This document shows, one piece after another, positions 57,789 to 64,000 of a stretch of DNA of 64,000 bases (the first letter of the stretch is position 1; each line of letters starts with the position of its first letter). The position numbers and the translations under genes were made by a program. The stretch lies in assembly GCF_003182095.1 (NCBI RefSeq), contig NZ_QGTJ01000004.1, positions 186,001 through 250,000 of the forward strand. The letters are read 5' to 3'. Source of the DNA: Plasticicumulans acidivorans (GTDB lineage Bacteria; Pseudomonadota; Gammaproteobacteria; Competibacterales; Competibacteraceae). Under the pieces are notes generated by a model. That model searched no databases and had not been told where the DNA came from. It worked only from the letters and a program-made list of their open reading frames with translations.

Positions 57789-58391
57789 TCAGGGGCTTTT
57801 CTTGCGCTCGCCGATGCGGCTTTCGGTGCCGGCGCGGATTTTGGCGATATTGCCGCGGTGGCGCCAGACCAGCAGCGCGACCATCGGCAGCAGCGCGATG
57901 ACGTAAACCGGTGGCAGACCGATCAGCCAGGCGTAGAGCGGGGCCAGTGCCGCGGCGGTCAGTGCCGCCAGCGAGGAAATCCGCAGCGTGAACGCCATCA
58001 CCAGCCAGGTGGCGAGGGCGCACAGCGCCAGCTGCCAGGACAGGCCGATGATGACGCCGAGTGCGGTGGCCACGCCCTTGCCGCCCTGAAAACCGAAGAA
58101 CAGCGGATACAGATGACCGATGAAGGCGCCGAAGGCCGTCAGCGCCAGCACATCGGCATCCATGCCGGCGGCGCGCGCCAGCAGCACCGGCAGCAAGCCC
58201 TTGAGCAGATCACCGAGCAGTGTGATGACGGCGGCCTTCTTGCCACCGATGCGCAGCACGTTGGTGGCGCCGGGATTGCCGGAGCCTTCGCTGCGCGGGT
58301 CGGGCAGGCCGAGCAGGCGGCAGGTGATGATGGCGGCCGACACCGAACCGCAGAGATAAGCGAGCGCAAAGCAGAGCAGGGCTGGAAACAT
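57789..58391 (-). CDS. plsY: Glycerol-3-phosphate acyltransferase PlsY
   Basis: Inner-membrane enzyme using acyl-phosphate to acylate glycerol-3-phosphate, the first step of phospholipid synthesis. 200 residues with five or more membrane helices, and the three loop motifs: GSGNPGATNVLRIGGKK, GHLYPLFFGFQGGKGVAT and a C-terminal HRGNIAKIRAGTE. It converges on tsaD (7 bases) and is divergent from folB, as in E. coli-type gene order. Confidence 0.96.
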   Translation of the reverse strand: MFPALLCFALAYLCGSVSAAIITCRLLGLPDPRSEGSGNPGATNVLRIGGKKAAVITLLGDLLKGLLPVLLARAAGMDADVLALTAFGAFIGHLYPLFFGFQGGKGVATALGVIIGLSWQLALCALATWLVMAFTLRISSLAALTAAALAPLYAWLIGLPPVYVIALLPMVALLVWRHRGNIAKIRAGTESRIGERKKSP

Positions 58392-58503
58392 GGTTCACCG
58401 GAGGCGGAGAACGATCGGAAGAGCATGGCCGAGGGCAGCGGCGCCCTGAGCCTGTCGTGAACGTCATCCTTTATAGTGTCGCAAAACCCACATGGGCCGC
58501 GGA

Positions 58504-58860
58504 ATGGACATCATCTTCATTGAGGCGCTCAACATCGAAACCACCATCGGTGTCTACGCCTGGGAACGCCAGATTCGCCAGCACGTCATCCTCGATCTCG
58601 AACTCGGCGCTGATGCGCGCAAGGTCTACGAGACCGGCGAGCTGCGCTACGGCGTCGATTACATGGCGGTGTCGACGCGCCTGCGCGAATTCGTCGGCGG
58701 GCAGAGCTGCGAACTGGTCGAGACGCTCGCCGAGCGCATCGCCGAGCTGCTGCGCACGGAGTTCTCCATCGGCTGGCTGCGCCTGCGCGTCAGCAAGCCC
58801 GGCGCGGTACCCGGTGCGCGCGCCGTCGGCGTGCTGATCGAACGCGGCGTGCGCGGCTGA
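58504..58860 (+). CDS. folB: Dihydroneopterin aldolase FolB
   Basis: Folate-pathway enzyme making 6-hydroxymethyl-dihydropterin. From ATG 58504 the protein has 118 residues, starting DIIFIEALNIETTIGVYAWER, with VDYMAVSTRLREFV and SCELVETLAERIAELL in the active-site region and RLRVSKPGAVPGARAVGV near the end. An ATG 4 codons upstream (58492) is possible. A TATAGT box at 58472-58477 may be its -10. A pteridine reductase gene lies nearby. Confidence 0.95.
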   Translation: MDIIFIEALNIETTIGVYAWERQIRQHVILDLELGADARKVYETGELRYGVDYMAVSTRLREFVGGQSCELVETLAERIAELLRTEFSIGWLRLRVSKPGAVPGARAVGVLIERGVRG

Positions 58861-58863
58861 GCC

Positions 58864-59544
58864 TTACAGCTCGCCCCAGCGGCTGCGCCGCTGCACACGC
58901 AGGCGCGGCAGGATCAGGCCGACGACGACGCCGGCCAGAAGCACGCCGGAACCGAGCAGGAACCAGTCGCGGGCGCTGCGATCGGACAGCGACTGATTCT
59001 CCTGCTGCACGATCTGCAGCTCGCGCTCCAGCGTGACCACGCGCTCCTGCAGCTCCTTGTTCTGCTGATCGATGACGATGGCATTAGCTGCGGTCTTGCG
59101 GATCTGCGCCAGCTCCTGACCGAGGCGGTGGTTGTCGGCCGAGAGCTGCGAGAAGCTCGACTCGACGTCGCCTTTCTGCGTGGCCAGTGTGTCGAGGCGC
59201 TGCTTGAGGCTGGCGTTTTCCGAGCGGATGCGCTCGAACTCCGCCTGTGTGTTGGAGAGCACGTCGCGCGCCGCCGGCGCTTCCATCAGGTACTGGCTCG
59301 GCATCCAGCCCTGCGTCGTGCCGTCGACCGCCTTGACCAGCGAGAAGCCCTTGTCGTTATCGGTGTCGAGCACCTCGACGGCCATGCCGCTCGGCAGCAT
59401 GCGCACGATCTTGTGACGCAGGCTGGCGCCGGAGCGCAGCGGAATCTCGATGCTGTCACTGACGTAGCGGATGGTCTTGGCTTCGGCGATCACGCCGGTA
59501 GCGAGGGCAAGGCAGAGGGCAGACAGCAATCGGCGCATGGGCAT
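58864..59544 (-). CDS. SH3-domain protein with C-terminal membrane anchor (YgiM-like)
   Basis: A 226-residue envelope protein: signal peptide (ending VIAEA), bacterial SH3 domain (about 25-88; TIRYVSDSIEIPLRSGASL, GMAVEVLDTDNDKGFSLVK, GWMPSQYL), a long coiled coil (about 95-185) and a C-terminal membrane helix (about 195-215) followed by a basic tail. This order is that of the TIGR04211/YgiM family, proposed to bind envelope polymers. It converges on folB with 3 bases between the stops. Confidence 0.92.
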   Translation of the reverse strand: MPMRRLLSALCLALATGVIAEAKTIRYVSDSIEIPLRSGASLRHKIVRMLPSGMAVEVLDTDNDKGFSLVKAVDGTTQGWMPSQYLMEAPAARDVLSNTQAEFERIRSENASLKQRLDTLATQKGDVESSFSQLSADNHRLGQELAQIRKTAANAIVIDQQNKELQERVVTLERELQIVQQENQSLSDRSARDWFLLGSGVLLAGVVVGLILPRLRVQRRSRWGEL

Positions 59545-59604
59545 CAGGCTTCGCAGCAGCGGTCGGAGCCGGCGGATTCTAACAGCATCGCCGGTGCTGC
59601 CTGT

Positions 59605-60354
59605 TCACACGCCTGTCGTGCGTCCGCCGTCGACGGCGATGATCTGGCCGGTGATGTACGGAGCCTCGCAGACCAGAAAGCGCACGGTGCGGGCGATGTC
59701 CTCGGGGCTGCCGGGGCGGCGCAGCGGCACGCGTTCGAGGATCTGCTCGCGCTCGGCGTCGTCGATGGCATGCTCCGGCCACAGGATCGCTCCCGGCGCA
59801 ATGCCGTTGACGCGCACCTCAGGCGCCAGCTCGCGGGCGAAGGAGCGCGTCAGCGAGGCCAGCCCGGCTTTGGCCGCGCAGTAAATGGCGTACTGATCCA
59901 TCGGCCGCTGCGCGTGCAGGTCGATCAGGTTGACGATGCAGCCGTGGGTGGTACGCAGCGCCGGTGCCGCTGCCTGCATCAGGAAGAACGGGGCGCGCAG
60001 GTTCGAGCCGAGCAGGTCGTCCCATTGTGCGAGCGTGGCCGTGCCGAGCGGTGTCGGGTAGAAGCTCGATGCGTTGTTGACCAGCGCATCGATGCGGCCG
60101 AAGACGGCGAGCGACTGTTCGAGCAGCCGCGGCAGCTGTGCGGTGTCGAGCAGATCCGCCTGGACCAGTGCCACCGAGGCCGGTCGCACGGCTTCGAGTT
60201 CCTCCTGCAGCCGCCGGGCCTCGGCGCGTGACTGGCGGTAATGAATGATGAGCCGCATTCCGGCGGCATGGAGTTCACGGGCAATGCAGGCGCCGATGCG
60301 GCGTGCGCCGCCGGTGATCAGCGCGGTGGGTACGTCCTCGATGTTATGCTCCAT
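59605..60354 (-). CDS. folM: Pteridine reductase-type SDR (FolM-like)
   Basis: A short-chain dehydrogenase of 249 residues. The nucleotide motif is TGGARRIG in place of TGxxxGIG, the form seen in pteridine reductases; NNAS (NAG-type), the Ser/Asp region LIDLHAQRPMDQYAIYCAAKAG with the YxxxK catalytic pair, and a C-terminal ITGQIIAVDGG are present. It would reduce dihydromonapterin or dihydrofolate/biopterin. The ATG at 60354 has GGAGAGAG upstream. Divergent from the MidA-type gene; near folB, which supports a pterin role. Confidence 0.88.
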   Translation of the reverse strand: MEHNIEDVPTALITGGARRIGACIARELHAAGMRLIIHYRQSRAEARRLQEELEAVRPASVALVQADLLDTAQLPRLLEQSLAVFGRIDALVNNASSFYPTPLGTATLAQWDDLLGSNLRAPFFLMQAAAPALRTTHGCIVNLIDLHAQRPMDQYAIYCAAKAGLASLTRSFARELAPEVRVNGIAPGAILWPEHAIDDAEREQILERVPLRRPGSPEDIARTVRFLVCEAPYITGQIIAVDGGRTTGV

Positions 60355-60415
60355 CGTCCTCTCTCCACGGGACCTGCGGCGCACGATGCCGGGTTCCGCC
60401 CGCTTTGGAAAGTTC

Positions 60416-61606
60416 ATGCGCCGTCCCGAATCCTCCCTGGCCGACCTGCCCGTGCCGCCTCAGGCCGCGCTCGAACTGAGCGCGCGTCTCGAACAATCGA
60501 TCCGCGAGGCGATCGCCGCCGCCGGTGGCGCGCTCGGTTTCGAGCGCTACATGGCGCTGGCGCTGTATGCCCCGGGCCTCGGCTATTACAGCGCCGGCAG
60601 CACCAAATTCGGTGCCGCCGGTGACTTCGTCACCGCACCGGAACTCTCGCCGCTGTTCTCGCGCTGCCTGGCTCGCCAGTGCACGCAGGTGCTGGCAGCG
60701 CTCGGCGGCGGCGACATCCTCGAATTCGGTGCCGGCTCCGGCGTGATGGCGGCCGATATCCTCGCCGAGCTGGCGGCGCTCGACGCACTGCCGGCGCGTT
60801 ACCTGATCCTCGAAGCCAGTGCCGAGCTGCGCGCACGCCAGCAGCAGACGCTCGCCGCGCGCGTGCCGGCGCTGCTCGGGCGTGTGCACTGGCTCGATGC
60901 CCTGCCCGAACGGCTGCGCGGCGTGGTGCTCGGCAATGAGGTGCTCGATGCGATGCCGGTACGCCGTTTCTGCATCGAGGCCGACGGCCCGCGCGAGCTC
61001 GTCGTCCGTGTCGATGAGGCGGGGCGGCTGGCGCTGGGGACGGTGGCCGCCGATGCCGGGCTTAGCGCGGCGATCGCTGGTATCGAGGCGCAGGTCGGTG
61101 CGCTGCCGCCCGATTACAGCAGCGAGTTCAACCCGTATCTCGATGGCTGGATCGCCGCGCTCGGTGAAACCCTCGAAGCCGGCGCCGTGCTGCTGATCGA
61201 CTACGGCTACTCGCGCGCCGAGTACTACCACCCGCAGCGCAATCGCGGCACGCTGCTCTGCCACTACCGCCACCGCGCCCACGAGGACGCGCTGCGCTGG
61301 CCGGGCCTGCAGGACATCACCGCCAACGTCGATTTCACTGCCGTCGCCGATGCCGCGCTCGCCGCCGGCTTCGACATCGAAGGCTACTGCGGCCAGGCAT
61401 ATTTCTTGTTCGGCTGCGGCCTGGAGCAGATGCTCGCCGAGATCGATCCGACCGAGATCCTCGCGCACACCGAGCGCGTGCGTCAGATCAAGCTGCTGAC
61501 CCTGCCGGGGGAGATGGGCGAGCGCTTCCGCGTCATCGGCCTTGGTCGCAACCTGGACGTGCGGCTGTGCGGCTTTGCGATGTTCGACGAGCGTGGCCGC
61601 CTGTGA
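60416..61606 (+). CDS. SAM-dependent methyltransferase, MidA family
   Basis: A 396-residue class I methyltransferase of the MidA/NDUFAF7 type: substrate-side motif RYMALALYAPGLGYYSAG, SAM motif ILEFGAGSGVMAADIL, and VLGNEVLDAMPVRRF. In mitochondria the homologue methylates an Arg of complex I; the bacterial role is less clear. ATG at 60416 with GGAAAG upstream is chosen; 60386 is an alternative, and the frame is open back to 60245 inside the divergent folM gene. Confidence 0.92.
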   Translation: MRRPESSLADLPVPPQAALELSARLEQSIREAIAAAGGALGFERYMALALYAPGLGYYSAGSTKFGAAGDFVTAPELSPLFSRCLARQCTQVLAALGGGDILEFGAGSGVMAADILAELAALDALPARYLILEASAELRARQQQTLAARVPALLGRVHWLDALPERLRGVVLGNEVLDAMPVRRFCIEADGPRELVVRVDEAGRLALGTVAADAGLSAAIAGIEAQVGALPPDYSSEFNPYLDGWIAALGETLEAGAVLLIDYGYSRAEYYHPQRNRGTLLCHYRHRAHEDALRWPGLQDITANVDFTAVADAALAAGFDIEGYCGQAYFLFGCGLEQMLAEIDPTEILAHTERVRQIKLLTLPGEMGERFRVIGLGRNLDVRLCGFAMFDERGRL

Positions 61607-61614
61607 GGCGGGCA

Positions 61615-61640
61615 TGAAAAACCCCCGCCAGGCGGGGGTT
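61615..61640. terminator. Hairpin terminator between convergent genes
   Basis: ACCCCCGCC (61621-61629) and GGCGGGGGT (61631-61639) form a 9-bp stem; the A run at 61617-61621 gives TTTTT on the minus strand, so it best terminates the minus-strand gene at 61658, only 18 bases away. Confidence 0.82.
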
Positions 61641-61657
61641 CGGGGGCTGCCGCGGAC

Positions 61658-61873
61658 TCAGGCGGTGACGTCGAGCTTGACGCCGACCCGTCGCTCCGGG
61701 TCCAGATTGGCGGTGTTGGTCGGCGGTGGCGTGAGTTCCTGCACCAGTGCGGCCGCCGATTGCTGCTCCGATTCCATCGCCTTTTTCAGCGCGCTGGTGC
61801 CGGCCTCGGTCGCCGGGCGTTGATTGCTGAGCAGCATGTCGATGTTGCTCTGACCGACATTGCCGACGTTCAT
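61658..61873 (-). CDS. Small protein, possible YjfB-like (putative motility) family
   Basis: From ATG 61873 with AGGAGGAC 8 bases upstream: 71 residues, no signal peptide. A helical N-terminal half (NVGNVGQSNIDMLLSNQ, TSALKKAMESEQQSAAALVQEL) and a Pro/Asn-rich, beta-type tail ending GVKLDVTA. The helix pattern and size resemble the YjfB 'putative motility protein' family; this is a weak similarity by eye. Own terminator downstream. Confidence 0.6.
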   Translation of the reverse strand: MNVGNVGQSNIDMLLSNQRPATEAGTSALKKAMESEQQSAAALVQELTPPPTNTANLDPERRVGVKLDVTA

Positions 61874-61933
61874 GGCACCTGTCCTCCTGCCGATGACCTG
61901 TTCCAACCATACGCCAAGACAAGGAATTTTTCC

Positions 61934-63172
61934 TTAATCGGCGGCCGGTGACACCGTCTTTTCCAAAGCCGCGATGGCCTGGATGCGTGCACTGCGCAGT
62001 GCCGCAGCCAGTGCCTCGCCTTTCAGGCCGTGTTCGAGCAGCGGCTGCACGGCGACGGCGGCGGCGCACTCGCGTGCGGCGGCGAAAAGGCGGGCCTGCG
62101 GATAGGCGCTGTCTTCGAAGCCGAGGCGGCCGCGTGCATCGGCTTCGCAGGCGAGCAGCACCTGTGCAAAGCGCTGCGGCCGGCGCAGCGCATCGAGTCG
62201 CTCCAGCGTCGTCAGCAGCGTGTCGGCGCGCAGCTCGAAGGCGCGGTGCACGTGGGTGTGGTACTGCGCCACCAGCAGCGCGAGGTCGCGGAATTCGGCC
62301 GGCACACGCAGGCGCGCACACAGGCTGCGGATCAGCTCGACGCCGCGGGCTTCATGGCCGACGTGGCGCGGCCATTCCGCTGCCGGCGTGGTGCCCTTGC
62401 CGAGATCGTGCAGCAGCGCAGCGAAGCGCGTCGGCGCATCGCCACCCAGGCGCACCGCCTGCGCCAGCACCATCAGCGTGTGCACGCCGGTGTCGATTTC
62501 CGGGTGATGCTTTGACGGCTGCGGCACACCCCACAGGCGGTCGAGCTCCGGCAGCAGGCGCGCCAGCGCGCCACACGCGCGCAGCACCTCGATGAAGACA
62601 CCGGGCTGCGCTTCGCCCAGCGCCCGCGCCCATTCCTGCCAGACCCGTTCCGGTGTCAGCGCGTCGACTTCGCCGGCGGCGACCATCGTGCGCATCAGCG
62701 TCATGGTGTCCTCGGCGACGCTGAAGCCGAGCCCGGCGTAGCGGGCGGCAAAGCGAGCCAGACGCAGGATGCGCACCGGATCTTCGGCGAAAGCCGCGGA
62801 AACATGGCGCAGCACGCGCGCTTCGAGATCTCGCTGACCGCCATAGGGGTCGATCAGCCGGCCGTCGGCGGCCTGGGCGATGGCATTGATGGTCAGGTCG
62901 CGGCGCAGCAGGTCTTCTTCCAGCGTCACCGCCGGATCGGCGTGCACCGCGAAGCCGTGGTAGCCGGGCGCGGTCTTGCGCTCGGTGCGCGCCAGCGCGT
63001 ACTCCTCGCTGCTCTGCGGGTGCAGGAACACCGGGAAGTCCTTGCCGACCTGACGGTAGCCGGCGGCGAGCATGTCCGCCGGGGTGGCGCCGACCACCAC
63101 CCAGTCGCGCTCGTGGACTTCGCGCCCGAGCAGGGCGTCGCGTACCGCGCCGCCGACCAGATAAATCTGCAT
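61934..63172 (-). CDS. cca: Multifunctional CCA-adding tRNA nucleotidyltransferase
   Basis: Adds or repairs the 3' CCA of tRNAs. 412 residues: class II polymerase head [13 protein letters not shown] and RDWVVVG (the DxD-like catalytic ERDW), [15 protein letters not shown], then [23 protein letters not shown]-terminal HD domain ([24 protein letters not shown]) gives the phosphatase/phosphodiesterase functions seen in gammaproteobacterial Cca. It is full length and 27 bases after the glycosyltransferase gene. Confidence 0.96.
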   Translation of the reverse strand: MQIYLVGGAVRDALLGREVHERDWVVVGATPADMLAAGYRQVGKDFPVFLHPQSSEEYALARTERKTAPGYHGFAVHADPAVTLEEDLLRRDLTINAIAQAADGRLIDPYGGQRDLEARVLRHVSAAFAEDPVRILRLARFAARYAGLGFSVAEDTMTLMRTMVAAGEVDALTPERVWQEWARALGEAQPGVFIEVLRACGALARLLPELDRLWGVPQPSKHHPEIDTGVHTLMVLAQAVRLGGDAPTRFAALLHDLGKGTTPAAEWPRHVGHEARGVELIRSLCARLRVPAEFRDLALLVAQYHTHVHRAFELRADTLLTTLERLDALRRPQRFAQVLLACEADARGRLGFEDSAYPQARLFAAARECAAAVAVQPLLEHGLKGEALAAALRSARIQAIAALEKTVSPAAD

Positions 63173-63199
63173 GTGTGTCTCCCAGCCTGCCTCGTGCGC

Positions 63200-64000
63200 T
63201 CAGGTCGCGAACCACCAGTCCGCTCCCTCGACGCGGCCGAGCGCGGCGAGCTGCTGGCGGATCAGCGGCTTCTGCGAGCCCTGCGACACCGTGACCAGGA
63301 TGATCGCATCGCGCTGCGTGGCGGCCCAGCCCGGTGCATGCACCGGCAGGCCGCGTTTGGGGTTGCGGTATTTGCGGGCGTCGAGATCGACGAAGCCGCG
63401 CAGCGCCGCCCCGTGTGCGCGCAGGCCGTCGCACAGCGCCGCCCCGGTTTTGGTGGCGCCCCAGAGGATGATCTCGCGCCCGTGCAGCGCCTGCGCCAGC
63501 ATCCGTGCCTTCAGCGCGATCAGCGCCGGACGCGCGCAGCGCGGGTCGCGCCGGGTCAGCCGGCCTGGATGTTCGCGCCAGTCGAGCAGGATGCCGGCCG
63601 GTTTGGCCATCGCCAGGCCGGCGGCGTGGGCGCGCAGCAGCCAGTCGTAGTCCTCCGGCCAGGCGCCGGCGTGATACTCGCCGACGCGCTCCCAGGCGGC
63701 GCGGCGCAGCAGCCAGCCCGGGTGCGGCAGCGGGCTGTCGATGTAGATCTCGCGGGCGATGTCGGCCGGACGGGTCAGCGCGTTCAGCCAGTCGCGGTAG
63801 GCGCGGCCGCCGGCGCTCGGCTCGGCGCCGAGCAGCTCGACGCGGGTGCCGCAGATCATTACTCCGGGTTCGGCGGCGAGCAGCGCCAGCTGCGCGCCGA
63901 GGCGTTCGCGCCGGCACAGATCGTCGGCGTCCATGCGGGCCAGATAGGCGCCGCGCGCCTGTGCCATGCCGTGGTTGAGCGCGGCGACGATGCCGCGCGG
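63200..64000 (-). CDS. Glycosyltransferase family 2 protein (5' end beyond the window)
   Basis: The 3' part of a GT-A fold glycosyltransferase; the frame is open to the window edge and the N-terminal Rossmann half is missing. Visible marks are GIVAALNHGMAQARGAYLARMDADD (nucleotide-sugar/metal DxD at ARMDADD), PHPGWLLRRAAWERVGEY and PEDYDWLLRAHAAG. After about residue 165 of the visible part comes a second, Rossmann-like region (REIILWGATKTGAALCDGLRAHG) as in some fused glycosyltransferases. Probably for lipopolysaccharide or another surface glycan. It is followed by cca. Confidence 0.88.
   Translation of the reverse strand, partial: PRGIVAALNHGMAQARGAYLARMDADDLCRRERLGAQLALLAAEPGVMICGTRVELLGAEPSAGGRAYRDWLNALTRPADIAREIYIDSPLPHPGWLLRRAAWERVGEYHAGAWPEDYDWLLRAHAAGLAMAKPAGILLDWREHPGRLTRRDPRCARPALIALKARMLAQALHGREIILWGATKTGAALCDGLRAHGAALRGFVDLDARKYRNPKRGLPVHAPGWAATQRDAIILVTVSQGSQKPLIRQQLAALGRVEGADWWFAT

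Overview
The window is GC-rich bacterial chromosome with gammaproteobacterial gene order throughout: atpFHAGDC followed by glmU and uvrD; comM, ubiK, glnK, amtB and a second PII gene close together; rpsU, yqeY, dnaG and rpoD as a macromolecular-synthesis operon; and tsaD, plsY and folB beside it. UvrD, YadG, YadH, UbiK and RpoD read very like their Escherichia coli or Pseudomonas counterparts. A Nevskiales/Xanthomonadales-type organism would fit, but there is no rRNA here and that placement is a guess.

Layout. 1-9.2 kb: F-type ATP synthase (the 5' genes of the operon lie before the window), glmU and the uvrD helicase. 9.2-13.7 kb: an AraC regulator with a YddG-like exporter, then a three-gene set of a secreted protein, a membrane haem-c/HAMP sensor and a Ser/Thr kinase. 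13.8-18.8 kb: comM, a HIT hydrolase, ubiK and the ammonium module glnK-amtB-glnB, with a clear sigma-54 promoter before glnK. 18.8-24.2 kb: a YadGH-type ABC exporter and a TAXI-TRAP uptake system with its DUF1850 partner. 24.5-26 kb: a small zinc-ribbon protein and an outer-membrane barrel. 26.2-34.4 kb (minus strand): a tightly overlapping operon that matches the PpkA-TagT-TagS-TagR threonine-phosphorylation pathway of type VI secretion plus two lipoproteins, but with no secretion genes in the window. 34.6-37.1 kb: a Sel1 lipoprotein, a glutathione S-transferase, a DUF411 metal protein and a Ser-rich repeat protein. 37.3-41.5 kb: a probable purine/urate-use cluster (Tsx-like channel, xanthine/uracil permease, uraD, LysR regulator) with a shared upstream motif.

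41.6-51.8 kb is the main accessory region: a complete type I-C CRISPR-Cas system (cas3-cas5c-cas8c-cas7c-cas4-cas1-cas2, then the array, all read on the minus strand). The array has 15 repeats of 37 nt and 14 spacers. At its old end the repeats decay, and further repeat remnants at 42020 and 41615 are separated by an AT-rich lipoprotein gene and a gene fragment whose frame begins inside a repeat. This 'ghost' tail of the array carrying genes is the least expected structure in the window.

52-64 kb returns to housekeeping: tRNA-Ile(CAU), rpoD, dnaG, yqeY, rpsU, tsaD, plsY, folB with a pteridine reductase (folM-like), an SH3-domain protein, a MidA-type methyltransferase, cca, and a glycosyltransferase cut by the window end.

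All boundaries and functions come from reading the sequence and its translations; no database search was run. Start codons were moved from the longest open frame where family length and a ribosome binding site argued for it.
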